Program-made: the position numbers and the translations under genes
Notes under the pieces: generated by a model
What the model was told of the DNA's origin: nothing
Databases searched by the model: none
Seen by the model: only the letters and a program-made list of their open reading frames with translations
In this document: positions 22,491 to 35,094 of the stretch, piece by piece
How the letters are laid out: each line of letters begins with the position of its first letter
How positions within the stretch are numbered: the first letter of the stretch is position 1
NCBI GenBank assembly: GCA_013399305.1
Contig: VXAI01000019.1
Location: forward strand, 1,004,910-1,068,909
DNA from: Rostratula benghalensis
Taxonomy: Eukaryota > Chordata > Aves > Charadriiformes > Rostratulidae
Direction of reading: 5' to 3'
Length of the DNA: 64,000 bases

Positions 22491-25400
22491 ATACTTAGGA
22501 AGAAAACTGAAGAAGAGGTACAGAGTGACACTGACAAGCAATGTCATATGACCAAGCAGCGCACTCGGTATCAAAATCAACCAATCCCCAACTTTTTTTT
22601 GTCTTGTAGCCATAGCCATTACATTGGAACACTAACAAGCTGCTATTATTCTCCTAAACAGAACCGTGTTTTGGAAGCCAGTAATAAACATTGCCCAAAC
22701 AGATATTTGAAGAGCTGCTGTACTCGTTCTTTCTTTAGGTCTTGAATGTGGAGTTGGACCTGTGGAGTTGTGTAGGGAGACTAGTAATTGGGACAGTATA
22801 GTCAAGCCTTCTACTTTATTAGTTTAGATATATGTAACAGAAGTGTATTTAAGCAGTGCCATACACAATGAGATTTATAAATTGCCATGTGCTTGTTGTT
22901 ATGTGAAATTTATGACCCGTATATATAATTTTTAATATAATTGGTGGAAATTTAATCCTCCTGAACGGAAAATACAAATGAAAATTGTCACTGGAAAACA
23001 AGAACTTTTTCAAACTTACAGCAAGTAAGAAAAACTGGTAGATTTTAATGGCATAAAGATTTTATATCCTGCTAAATTTTGATTAGTATTCTTAACTGTA
23101 TTATGAAGGTTCAGAAAAATTCATCAACAGATCCTCAAGGATGTTGATAAAGGAAGTCCGCTAAGAGCTCATACAGCAAACATTTCCTGCTTTTTAACTT
23201 TAATCCTTACTTTTGTGCTATGGTTTAAATGTAAGTGGAGAAAGGGTCAACTAGAGTAAAGAAAAATGAGTAATGTCCAAATACACAGCTTATAATCACT
23301 GAGCAAATGACATTTAACATTTTCGAATCAGCTGCTGTTTAGGCACATCATACGACTAATTGCAAATTCTTTTCATTCACAGAAGTTATTAAATTTTAGG
23401 GATTTTAATAGTACAATTGTCAATGACTCATGGTACACACTTCTAGCTAGACATGGACATAGCCTTTCAAATAGCTCTGAAAATATTAGATATTTCTGCA
23501 TCAGAAGAAGTAACCACAGAGCACTGTGAAAGAACGGACTGTATTACTTCTCTGTAAGACACTCATTCTTTTACCATGCCTTCTATCACTATTAATGACT
23601 GTTTAATTAGGAGTTACTTCTCCAAGATTATTAGATAATTGCTGCGTATATTGCATAAACTGAAAAATTGTTACAGCAAATCATTAAAAAATGAAATTCT
23701 CGAATCTTAGAGTATCCTAAGATATATCTTATTTCCTTATATCCAGGTAGTCAAAAATTTTAGGATTAAATCTTATCATACTTTCCACTGTTTACTGTAG
23801 TAAGGTTCCCACTGGATTTAATACAACCATTTCAAATAAACATTCAGGTTAAAGTCCTTTCCTTTCATTCTTCCAACTTTACTTACATCTAGAGCTCAGT
23901 TGTAGTACTGAATTCTAATATTATAAAAGCTAAAAAAATCCATGAAAGACATTGGCGTAAATAAAAAATAGCATAGAAAGTTTCAGAATACTGTTTTTTA
24001 ACTCAGTATACATTTTTTCAAAGCTTCCAGGAAGCACAAAAGCACAATTCATGAATCTACATGAAGGTAACATCGCAGCACTCAAGGAAATAGATTCTAC
24101 TACCACCGTGTATAAAAGAAGTCGCTAATCTATTATTGAAGATAACATTACATACGTCTGTGGGGAACCACTGGGCATATGGAAATGCAACGGTATATCA
24201 AAACATTCAAGTAAATAATTTTCAACCCATGTTATATCTTTGAATTCTATCTTTATCGTTTATTGACTGACAAAAGGCATGTTCCATTGCTTTGCACAGA
24301 TTCCTATTTCTTATACTACTGGATCTATACAGACTTTTGGACGCCAGCATTTTCTTTCATACAGAGTTACAGAACCTGCTTAGAGATTCCACTTCAGGGT
24401 AGCACCAAACTGAAGGAAGGGCTCTGAAGAGAGACCCACACCCACCCAACTTGCTCCCTTTGCAGACTCATACTGGGAAAGAGAGCACTGTAATTTTTTT
24501 CACAAAGGGTTCATTTCAAGTGAAATTAAGTGAGCATGCCCAGGTGAACAGAAGGATGAAGATGAGACTTCTTCATACTAAATCCCAAGAATACTGCTCC
24601 TTCTGAAGCAGAATTAGTGTCCCAAAATGGTTTTCAGAGTTGCAAACGAGCGGTTTAATTTCCCACAATAGCCTGAAAAAGGAGTAGTAACATGTAGCTT
24701 TGGAACCTGCTGGCAGAGAACATTTTTCCCCTGGCGCTTTCTAACCTACCAAGTAGCTGTGGCACAAGTACTAAGAATTCAATACATCAGAAAATATGCT
24801 ATATCATTTTTAGGCCTTAGAAATTTACACGAATGTTTACTTAGAGAATTCCACAAATGCTCAGTCCAACCATTAAATTTATTTCTTTTTCTAGCAGCTA
24901 AATTCATACATACTTTTACAGAAATAATATTTGGCAAAACTAAGGTATATACTACCTACATGATACCTATTCCACTGCTGATGGTTTTGGCACAATCAGA
25001 GCTGACTGTTTTAGAAGTTATCTGTCACACTCAGACTGCCACACTACGTCCCAGCCATAGCTTATGTTACTGGTATTTTTCATCATTTGCAATTATCTTC
25101 TCACGTGGGAGTACCCAGTATATTTACTAATATATTACCGTGTTTCATGTTAGACTTCATTGCACTAGGCCCGTCCTATCTAGTTCCAACTGCTATGCAG
25201 TTATCTCAAGAATTGTTTAAATCTCTGCTATTTCAGATCTGAAGCAGATAATAAAACCAATATTTTATTGATGTCTTCTCATACCCAGAAATGAGATAAG
25301 TGGGGAGATGAGGGATATGATTTTCCATTATTTGTCTACAGTAAAGTTATCACTTCTTTGGCAAGTGTTCCTGAGTTCACAACTGTGCTGCCAACAGGTT

Positions 25401-27944
25401 TCTGTGGCAGACTCCTGTGCAGATTTAATAAATGAGAACACTTTACTACACCATAGGGAAGGCAAGATGTCCAGTAAAACACATGGTGCTAAATTCTGCC
25501 CTTCTAGATGTGCCCTGTATCCTTATTAACTTGCAAATGATATAACTTAACACCACTTCCAGGAGATGTGAACTGGCTCTTCATTATTGCCAAAATGACG
25601 ATTCTGGGTTTTGTCAAACTGACATAGGGTACGAATAAAAGCTGAGGCTGAGGCCTTTCTGTAAAGCTTCTATTAAGTTTGCAAGAGCTTATTTTTACCC
25701 CCAACTTTTAAAATGTGTGTCCTCCGAACAAGACCATAAATTACCCGCCATACAAGCACTGACTGTAATCGTGAGATCTTTTCATTTAGGTGTGTCGGCC
25801 ACGGACAAACCCTGTCATCTACCTGCAATTCCATGTTATTACTTGAATCAAGGGAGCACAAAAAACACCCGTCAAGGTCCCTGTCAGACTCTACAAAATC
25901 ATGCTGGAGAGAGTGGAAAAGGAAAGCACAACAGCCAGGAGACACCCGTAGGGGTAGGAGACAGCCTGGGTAGCGGTAGCTGTTTGCAGCACTGCCTTAC
26001 GCTGGCTCAGGATGTGGTCTCACAAGACAACATCTCCAGCAGCAGCAGCTGCTGGTCCAATTCCTTCTATTTTTCTCTCCCAGCCCTTTGCCGTGGGGGA
26101 AATGAATTGGTGGGAGAAAAAAAAAAAAAAAAGAATAATTTTTTTATATATATATGTATATGCGNCGTGTGTAAAATTAGATGCATACAAAAAAGAAAAT
26201 ATCTCATTTTCCTTATGGTTTGCTACAGTTCCTGATTCAGTGCAAAACCCCCCCAAATATTGACATCAGAAGAACAGCTTGTCTATTATGTTGAAAGAAC
26301 AGAAATGTGTAGTGAGAGGGAGAAGAGAGTATTTGGAAATGGTATTGCTGCTGAAAATTTCCTGTCCTGGCACTGGGGTGCAAGGCAGAAGCTACATTAT
26401 TCCTTGTTTTAAAATCAAGAGAACAGCAGAGGATTACAAGACTTTAGGAAGGTATGAGTCCCTCCAGCCTTGGGCTGCAGTCCTGAGAGAAAAGTGACCT
26501 GATATAATAACACACGGCAGCTGGAAGGAAGTTCTGACACTGCCGCCTCATCCCAAATGCTGGTACTCCTCAGATCCCATGACAAGCCTGAGAAATTAAT
26601 TACACTGGTGAGGGAACTTGAGAACTGGAGTGGTCATTTCTGCAGGACTGTGTGAATGCTTGATAAGTAAATAATTTTGATCAAGGCACTCTCTTCACCT
26701 ACGTGCCAGTTAAAATATGTTTAATTTTGGACATACGTCTTCCCAGCAAGCAGACAAAGTATTTCAGCCTTGTCTGCCATCCACTGTTGTGAAAGAAAAC
26801 GTGGGTGGGTTGGTTTTTTAAGATACATTTAGGGACTGCCTTGTTGTTTGAGTGCATACAGCCATTAGCAGGTCATGAACTGAGAGTTTCCACTACCAGA
26901 ATAGACTACATATAGATAATTATTCACAAAGCAGCAACTAAAAATTGTAAGCGTTTTTACATGCAGGATATCTCCTTAAAGAAAAAGTAAATATCACTTC
27001 AAAGCTGAGGATTCACTGTGGGGAGCTTTTTGGTGGCTGAAACTAAAGAAAATAATGACAAATCATCAGAAGGAAAATTTCTAAACTGAATTATAAGTTC
27101 CATTGATGTAATCCCAAGAAGTGCATCCCATTAACTCAGGTACATTATTTGTCATTATTCAGGTAATGGCAAAATTTTCAAGTAATAATCTTTTCCAATG
27201 AAATCCCTAATTCACAAGATACCTCCCCATGATTAACTGGAAAATATATCCACTGTCCTGACTTCTAATTTAGAAAGATTTCTTCAGAAATACCGGAAAG
27301 CATGGTCAAACACATTCAAGCTGCTATATTATCTCCTTTGAACTTTGTCTCCTACATCCCATAATTGCATTCTCAGTACCAGACTACTAGAAAGTTCTTA
27401 AAAATAATAATAAGGGGGTTTTGTGGGTTTTTTTTTTCCAGTGGGGAACCAGAAAAGTCTCTAAAAAAGCTCAATACATACAATACTGTATGTTCATCAT
27501 TTATGGAAACCCATTTTTATCTGGCCATGACATTTATCACTATTTCAAAAAAGATGTTTCACATTGTATTTCAAGTCCTTCCCTGCTTGTAATCACTTCA
27601 GTGCACTGATTCTATAAGTACCCAGAAAACAGTTTCCATAGCAGCAGAGATGAGCCTGAGACTCGCTGAGGTTTCTGTTTAATACGATTATGCAATAGAT
27701 CCTTATTCCTCCATTCCTTGCAGACACCTTCTAAATGCTCTTCTAGTCTTCTGACAGCCTCAACTTTCCAGTCTTTTACTGCAAGCTCATTAATCTTTGG
27801 GCTTTCTTGTTTTAAACAGTGACTGGTAAATAAAGTTGAATACTCACAAGGAAACAGGAAAGAGTATATCAAGTTACAGCATAGTGTGAAAACAATATAC
27901 AAAAGTGGAAAAATACAACCTCAAACTTATTCACTAAACTAAAT
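22491..27944. other. SGCZ: Intronic sequence; microsatellite with an ambiguous base near 26.1 kb
   Basis: About 5.4 kb with no element recognised. Frames of 123 codons (24759-25130 plus) and 172 codons (25717-26235 plus, through an ambiguous base) show no domain and the second includes poly-K from an A run. An A17 run, a T run and a (TA)n run lie at 26118-26163. Confidence 0.45.
26118..26165. repeat. A-run plus (TA)n microsatellite ending in an ambiguous base
   Basis: An A run of about 17, a short T run and a TATATATATA stretch are followed by GCGN. The N at 26165 is the assembly failing to call a base after a slippery tract. Confidence 0.8.
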
Positions 27945-28140
27945 GACAGAATCACAGCATCACGGGATATCAAGGATTGGAAGAGACCTTGAAAGCTCAT
28001 CCAGTCCAATCCCCCTGCTGGAGCAGGAACACCCAGAGCAGGTCACACAGGACCACATCCAGGTGGGTTTTGAATCTCTCCAGAGAAGGAGACTCCACAA
28101 CCTCCCTGGGCAGTCTGTTCCAGTGTTCCATCACCCTATT
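27945..28140 (-). mobile_element. CR1 LINE, copy cut by an assembly gap
   Basis: Plus strand GACAGAATCACAGCATCACG, then CTGGAGCAGGAACACCCAGA, CTCCAGAGAAGGAGACTCCA and CAGTGTTCCATCACCCTATT matches the subfamily at 10.3 kb. The minus strand encodes [20 protein letters not shown]. The element runs straight into the 120-N gap, and sequence beyond the gap does not look like CR1, so its truncated 5' end lies inside the gap. Confidence 0.93.
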
Positions 28141-28260
28141 NNNNNNNNNNNNNNNNNNNNNNNNNNNNNNNNNNNNNNNNNNNNNNNNNNNNNNNNNNNN
28201 NNNNNNNNNNNNNNNNNNNNNNNNNNNNNNNNNNNNNNNNNNNNNNNNNNNNNNNNNNNN
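28141..28260. other. Assembly gap (120 N)
   Basis: A run of N interrupts a CR1 copy. Gap size may be nominal. Frames read through it are artefacts. Confidence 1.
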
Positions 28261-31002
28261 AAACACCGTTTATATGCTGGAAGAGAAGGCTAGTTTCTTT
28301 CATCTAGTGAGACGCAGCAGTAATGACAGAGGGAGACTCTGCACCTCTGACCAACTCCCTCTGAAATCCAACAAAAAAGCATAAATCCCTCCTTATAAAA
28401 GTGACGCTGCGTTTTACAAACCTGCTGTTCCTAGATCTTGCTGTAAGTAACCCTCAAACAACAATCGTTTGCTGTTCAGCAAGAACTGGTTTCAGAGGTG
28501 TTCAAGCAGCATCAAGTGACAACTTTCCTGGCTGTTCATCAGCACCCCCCAGCCACAGCTCACCCCTACCAGCCCCACTCCCCTGGAAACTGCATCACTG
28601 CCTGGGGTGCCTTTTTTTTTTTTTTTTTTTCTTTTGCTAATAGGTTATTTCAGTCATCTAGTGATATAAAAATCCAACTGGAATGGCTGAAAGAATGATG
28701 ACTACTAAGTTTGGAGATTAATTTCACAAGCCAGAATTGCTACCAAAGCTTTTATCTTGTGAGACTCCCCTATTTATATGTTGATATACTGAAAAATTGG
28801 CACGATCACTGAAAATTTAAATAGACCACGTACAAGCATAGAAAACCTGACCACTTTTCCCACAACACAGGAAAAATATCAGAAATAACCAGCCGGAAAG
28901 CAGAGGGCAAAGATGCAGGAACAAGTTATATCACTCATTAGACCAACTGGGGTAAACTGGGGGTAAACTCACTTGCTGAACTGAACTCGCACTGAAACAA
29001 AAGCAAATCCAAATGGAGTACAATTGCTTTGCCTCTAAGGTAATTATGTTAATCTGCGAGCTAATGTGAGACAAGTATGGTTAGCACCCGTGGAGCGGAA
29101 GAGATATCAGCAAGGGAATAAGTCATTAGCTTTGGAGGAACAGCAAGAGAGAGAAAAGGTAGTTATTACCTATGAAAAATTAAGGGTGATCTGAGAGAGA
29201 GGTGTGAGGAAAATTATAATGTGTCATAACCCCTGTCTTTCCTCTGAGGTCACACTTGCTGTATCTCTTGGCGCTGCTAGTTTTAGCTCCAGTATTTATT
29301 TGCTGAAGATATTTTGCAAGCTTCCCGTTAGAATCAGGGATCAGAAATGAGGTCAGAAATGGAACAACTAGTTTTAGGACAAATGTTTTCCCACTTTTCA
29401 CTGACATTTGCTGTTCTTTACGAATTTATTTTGAAACATGGAGGTTAAATGATCTGATTTGATAAATGAACCTTTCCTGTGGTAACCGTACAATGTATTT
29501 TACGTTCTCTAGTGCATGTGTAAGAATGGCATTAATTATACAATGCTCTCCCTGTACAATGGGAAAATACTGAATTTATTGAAAATTTTGCTTTCTCCCA
29601 TTAAGTAAATAAACAAATATTTTTCAATCTATCTTGAGCCAACTTACAGTTTAAGGACAAGGTATGTCCTATTCCACAGTCCAAAAAACCATGAATTTGA
29701 AATTGAGCCACCAAAAGTTCCCGCTATTTTCTCACTTCAATATAAAGTAAGTGGAGTATATAAACAGCAAAAACTGAGAGCTTTAAATTAAGAGCAGAAC
29801 AGCTTTACCTGATTAATAATATACCAACTCGTTTTTTACTAAGTATGTTTGTATTGCTAAGAACAAGAGGACAATCTGGTAAATTTTAAAACCACATGAG
29901 CAAACTCTTTTTTTTTTTTTTACTTGCGCTCCTCTAGTGAGAGTGAATTTATGTGATCACAGTGTTGAAGGGCACTATGAGAACAGAATGCCTCAAATCA
30001 CCTGATTTTCAACGTTCTTCAGTTCCAGACATAACTATTTGGGCAAAAAAAATAAGAACAAACAGCCTGCACGACATGCTTTATATGCACCACTTTTCTT
30101 ATTACTAGAAAGGATTTTTTCATCACCATGCTCATGTACTCCCCCAAAAGTGCCAAGCTACTTCTGTTAACAAAAAGCTCTCCTCAGCTGTTAGAAACTT
30201 CACAAGGAGAGAGGTTATAGATAGTCCTTCCTCAAGGATGCATACTCTTCCAATTAAGATCATTGTGAAGCCTGTTGAAATAAGTATCACAGATTTTGCT
30301 CTTGCAGGTAGAAATCTCTCTATATATTTAGACTCAGCTATGCCCAGATGCTTCCCAGGGGCAAGTACAGCAGAACGGGGTTAGGAAGAGTCCAGGCTGT
30401 AATTAATTCAAAGTAATTTCAATCTTTCCTTAAAGGCAGTAATTACCTTCTTCTCAGACGCAGAAAGGTCTATAAAGTGCAAAAGGGATCAATCAGGTCA
30501 CGTTCTGCAGATATATCACAGACTAAAAGGATTAGTCAGATTCAAAGAGGAGAGACCTGCTGCCTCCCAAAGGGCTGGAGCAATGCATCACCCCCTGAGG
30601 GACAAGACAAACACCAGCCAGGCCAGACTGCAGAACTCGGTGAAACTTGGCCCAGTTTTGACTGGGGTCAGATCCAAGTAACACCCTGAGCTCCCTTTCA
30701 ACCTAAATTATCCCAAAGCTACAAGACTGCATGATTCTATGGTGTCTTAGCATGCAGCTTTTCTGCTCAATTTTATAAAAGACATAAATTAATTTGTCAT
30801 GTAGACAGTAGTAATATAAGAGGTTTATATAACAGATACAACTTTTGTCATCAAGCTCAGGCCTGCCAGCTCCTATGACTAAAAAATCCTACTATATGAG
30901 GAAAATTTAGTCCATGTGCCTCAATGCCTGGAATCACTACATTACTTCAGTTTTCAGGAAAATATAAAAATGTTACAGAAAAGATCTTGCAACCACTTAT
31001 AT
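28261..31002. other. SGCZ: Intronic sequence; possible eroded CR1 tail near 30690-30738
   Basis: A T run lies at about 28612-28630. Near 30690-30738, GCTCCCTTTCAACCTAAATT is followed by an ATGATTCTATGG end. This resembles the CR1 3' terminus CCCTTCCAACCTAAA plus tail on the plus strand, but with insertions between. Nothing else is recognised. Confidence 0.4.
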
Positions 31003-31240
31003 TAGAATCACAGAATGGTTTGGGTTCAAAGGGAGCTTCAAGTTCATTGCATTCCAACCCCCCTGCCATGGGCAGGGACATCTCCCACCAGACGAGGTTG
31101 CTCCAAGCCCCATCCAGCCTGGCCTTGAACCCTTCCAGGGATGGGGCATCCACAGCTTCTCTGGGCAACCTGTGCCAGTGTCTCACCACCCCTACAATAA
31201 AGAATTTCTTCCTAATATCCATTCTAACTTTCCCTTCAAA
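31003..31240 (-). mobile_element. CR1 LINE, 5'-truncated copy
   Basis: Plus strand TAGAATCACAGAATGGTTTG, then CCCTGCCATGGGCAGGGACA, GGATGGGGCATCCACAGCTT and AAGAATTTCTTCCTAATATC is the inverted CR1 3' region. The minus strand encodes VVRHWHRLPREAVDAPSLEG. About 238 bp remain. It ends next to a small tandem duplication, AGACTCCTAAA twice (31241-31262). Confidence 0.95.
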
Positions 31241-31262
31241 AGACTCCTAAAAGACTCCTAAA

Positions 31263-34200
31263 GTCTTTCCCCCCATAAACACTGCATAAAACAGAAAATG
31301 ATTTAAAAACCTCAAGGTGCTGAGCGCAGGCATTTGTCACTATGTAAAATGCCCAAGAATATTCAAGCAATCATCATTGATATGAATATGGGACCTGCAA
31401 GATACCTGTCACCTTCGAGAAATAAAAAGCCACCACCAATAACCTAGTACAGTATGCAACACCCAACACATAAAAGTCCACCAAGGTTAATCTAGAGTGG
31501 CAAAATTGTACCCAACACCTAAAATATTGGGTAAAAAATACACACACACACACACCACCCCTCATGGGTATACTGTTCTTACTAATATGTAGGCCTTAAT
31601 CTTGATTCTTTTTTCTTGTATTTGTAATAAAGTTACAATTTTCCCACAACTAGGCACCAAAGCAATACCATGGAAATCTTACTTGGCAAAATATAGATGT
31701 TGATAGAAAATATACATTATAGTAGCTCAACAACTAAGAAGAGAAGATTGTTTTACGCTTTCCAGCAAATATCCAGTTACAACATTCAAAATACATCCAA
31801 AACAATAATACTGGATCACACTTTTAAAAATTATTATCATAAATAAAAAAAGCAGGCACAAAACCAGCCATCTGTGATAAAAAAATGAATACTAAACAGG
31901 AGTTAGACCTTTATGTCATTCTATTATATTTACTATCTTGGATTTTATACAATAAAATTGTTAACCTACATGTATTGTCCTACCACCTATCAGCTTTTTC
32001 ATTTGTAAATCTGTGTAAACATGTTTAATAATTAATGTTTGTCACCACATACGATCAGTATCTTTGTTTCATAGGAATTAGTACTGCAAACATAGACTTA
32101 ATGAGAACACACTGTACGTGGAAAAATATCAAATATTTCATTCACTTTACAGGTTAGAGGTTTTTACTATTTCACAGACTTTCCTGGGCTTGCTTAATCT
32201 ATGATATAGCTCAGGAAGTCCAAACAAAACATTCCCCACGGCAGCAATGTTGGTTTAGTCTATTTAAAAACAAAAGGGTATTAAAATTGGAAACTTTGAA
32301 AGCTAACACCAATGGCCTGTCTCTTCATTTACTGCCTCATCTGCTTCCCAGGTGTTTCCATTCTCCTGGTGTCCTGCCTTCCCCCTCCCGTGTTCCCTGC
32401 GAGGCTGCTGCTCGGGAAACTGGATTGACAACCCAAGAGGTCTTTTCATCCAGCTCATGGGGTCAAGTGGAATATCACAATATTACCAACAAGCAGAGTT
32501 TTGTAGACAGCTCCTGCCATTTCTTCTCCATGCTGCTTTAGAGTGTAATAAATACCGTCTGTCCTTGAGTGCCACAGAGCACTGTATGAATAAACAACCT
32601 CTTTAAGGATCAAAGCTGTCATTCTGCCACGCTGCAAATGCCTCCCCCCAGTTTCATCATCGTGTGCCATCACACATGGGTTTTTCCTAAAACAGTACTA
32701 AGAATATTCTGAAAGACACTAAATAATGAGATTTGCTGTAAAATTGTCCAGCACTAGGTATTTGTTACATTGGGGGTTTTGTGCCAATAAATGTTCAAGA
32801 AGATTGTTGTATTTGCTTATATTTTTTATTATATCCTGTGCTATTTGATACGTTGCTCTAATTTATATCTTTATCAGTTAGGATTTTTTACTGTGTTAGA
32901 AAATTAATAAAATTTTCTATCTAGCTTTTTCAGACAATGACTAGTTTTATGGCATTTTAATAGCATTTATATGTAAAAGATTATCACTTCAGAAAATAAC
33001 AGCTAGCTTTTTTTGATCGATTGAAGGTGAATACATTCTAGAGTTTATGGCAAAGGAATCAAACCATAACAGGCTTCATAATGTGTCCTTGAGTATTAAA
33101 AACCCACTGCATTCCATTGCTATTGAAAAGCACAAATGCTATCCTGGAATACTGTCATCAAATAGAATAATATTGTTCATATTAAGAAAAAAAGGTGGTC
33201 CAGAGAAACAGATCTTGCCCATGAATACTTTGTCTGCTTTTATGCGTATGGCAGTCCGGGATGACCAACACCACCTTGAAGATCTCACAGCTTTAGAAAA
33301 ACTGAAATAAAAGGCAGTATCTTAGGCAATTGTCTCCTCTTTCCTTTAGATCCTCAATATCAAAAATAGCTTTCTGATCCACATTCTGAGCTCAGTTCTG
33401 ATTCTTAAAGACCTGGATAAAGCTTTAATCTCATAACCTGTAATTTTATATAAGTGCAGGTACAGTTTGGACCTTGGTGATTTGGATTATTTGATTTCAC
33501 TCTTTAAAAACCCAAATTTTCACTTTGATATTGATTATGATTTTGGACCTTATCACAAAAAGTTGCCTGCTACTTCACAAAAGAAAGCCAGCTGAAGCCT
33601 TCACTGAAGGCATTCCTCTCCTATGTATAAATGAATTGCAGCATTATTTGGAGGAAGGATTGAGAGAGATCAGGAACACTGAGGTATGGTTTACCCTCTC
33701 GACATCATTTGTCTGCCAGTGCACAAATTAGAACATTTCTCAAGGCATGTTATTTTTCCCTTTTCCTCCTCTATTTTTCCTGATACTTCAGGATGCAAGA
33801 AAGCTAAATTTTCTGAAGAAAGGGGGTTAGAGCCACTTCTATCTGCCTTCCATTCCACTATGGGTGATGGTGTTAAACCTCTGTCATCCTTCCCCAGCTC
33901 CATCTACTGTCTCTTAACACAATGCCCTGGCCTAGCACACAACATCTCTGAACCTGCAATCTGCAAGGTGGGAGAGCACAGGAGCACAGAGCACACTCTA
34001 CACTCGCTCTGGTCTACATTTTTTCCTACACGTGCACTCTTTGCTGTTGTCAGAGATAAGATACTGCACCTGGGTCTGTTATGTGATAAATATGTCATCA
34101 AGCAATTTGTCCCAACATTAATTTAAGCGAAGGCCATGGGGGAACACAGATTTTGAATATTTCTCTGTTGAGTATCTTAAATCCCCTTCTCCATAGCTGT

Positions 34201-34753
34201 AGCAAAAGTGCATGTGAGAAAGCAGGTAAAGATAAATGGGTCTTAACTGCTAGATTGTAAAACAGGACAGGTTTGGTTAAGTAAGAATATTTAAATGTTA
34301 AAAATCAGCATGTAAACTATTGGGACAGAGAGAACAGTTGTTTAAGTTTTAAATGAAGATCAGATTCTTTATCTGGATGAATTATTATTTTTTTCTGTGC
34401 AATTAATAAAATAAATTTATAGTGCTTCACATAATAAGTACAATTCTAGCTAACTCCAACAATTTATGTCTGTATATCCTTTCCTTAATTTTGCATTACA
34501 AGTTGTTTTGTTGAAATTAATTCTCAATGGTAACTTGCAATAATAGTTCCTACCCTGAATACTCAAACTAAGAGAGGAATAAATCACTACAGATTATATC
34601 ATACATCTATTACACAAAGCAAAATTATACAACTAGCCTTTCAGGTGTTCTCTACTGAGCCTTAGATTTTATTTTAAATCCAAGATCATCAGATATTTGC
34701 TGAAAAGAAAGACACACATCTAATTTGAGCTGTCAACCTACATGTCCACTGTT
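31263..34753. other. SGCZ: Intronic sequence without recognisable features
   Basis: This includes a less AT-rich patch at about 32320-32480 and an open frame of 146 codons at 33686-34126 on the plus strand with no domain, no signal peptide and no splice context. Apart from the short AC run I see no repeat. Confidence 0.4.
31540..31555 (+). repeat. (AC)8 microsatellite
   Basis: Eight uninterrupted AC units follow an A run. Short, possibly polymorphic. Confidence 0.9.
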
Positions 34754-35094
34754 CACAGAATCATAGAATGGTTTGGGTTGGAAGGGACCTTAAAGTCCAT
34801 TGTGTTCCACCCCCCCTGCCCTGGGCAGGGACACCTCCCACCAGACCAGGTTGCTCAAAGCCCCATCCAGCCTGGCCTTGAACCCCTCCAGGGATGGGGC
34901 ATCCACAGGTTCTCTGGGCAACCTGTTCCAGTGTCTCACCACCCTTCACATTAAAGAGTTTCTTCCTAATATCTAATCTGAATCTCCCCTCTTTCAGTTT
35001 AAAACCGTTGCCACTCATCTTATTGCTCCACCCCCTGATAAAGAGTCCCTCTCCATCTTTCCTGTAGCCCCCTTTAGGTACTGGAAGGCCACTT
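34754..35094 (-). mobile_element. CR1 LINE, 5'-truncated copy, well preserved
   Basis: The plus strand starts CACAGAATCATAGAATGGTT, continues TGGGTTGGAAGGGACCTTAA, CCTGGCCTTGAACCCCTCCA and ends at TTTAGGTACTGGAAGGCCAC. It is the closest of the minus-strand copies to the familiar avian CR1 3' consensus. At about 341 bp it encodes only the extreme ORF2 C-terminus, broken by frameshifts. Confidence 0.96.

Noticed and set aside
25717..26235. 172-codon plus-strand frame
   Set aside because: It includes a poly-K run from an A17 homopolymer, an (I/Y)-repeat from (TA)n and an ambiguous codon. No domain or splice context supports it.
27943..28384. Frames of 89-135 codons spanning 28141-28260
   Set aside because: They read through 120 N. 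The flanking residues are CR1.
30477..30738. Possible LTR or CR1 relic with a less AT-rich body
   Set aside because: Only a loose CCCTTTCAACCTAAA match and one ATGATTCTATG octamer were found. Too weak for a separate feature.
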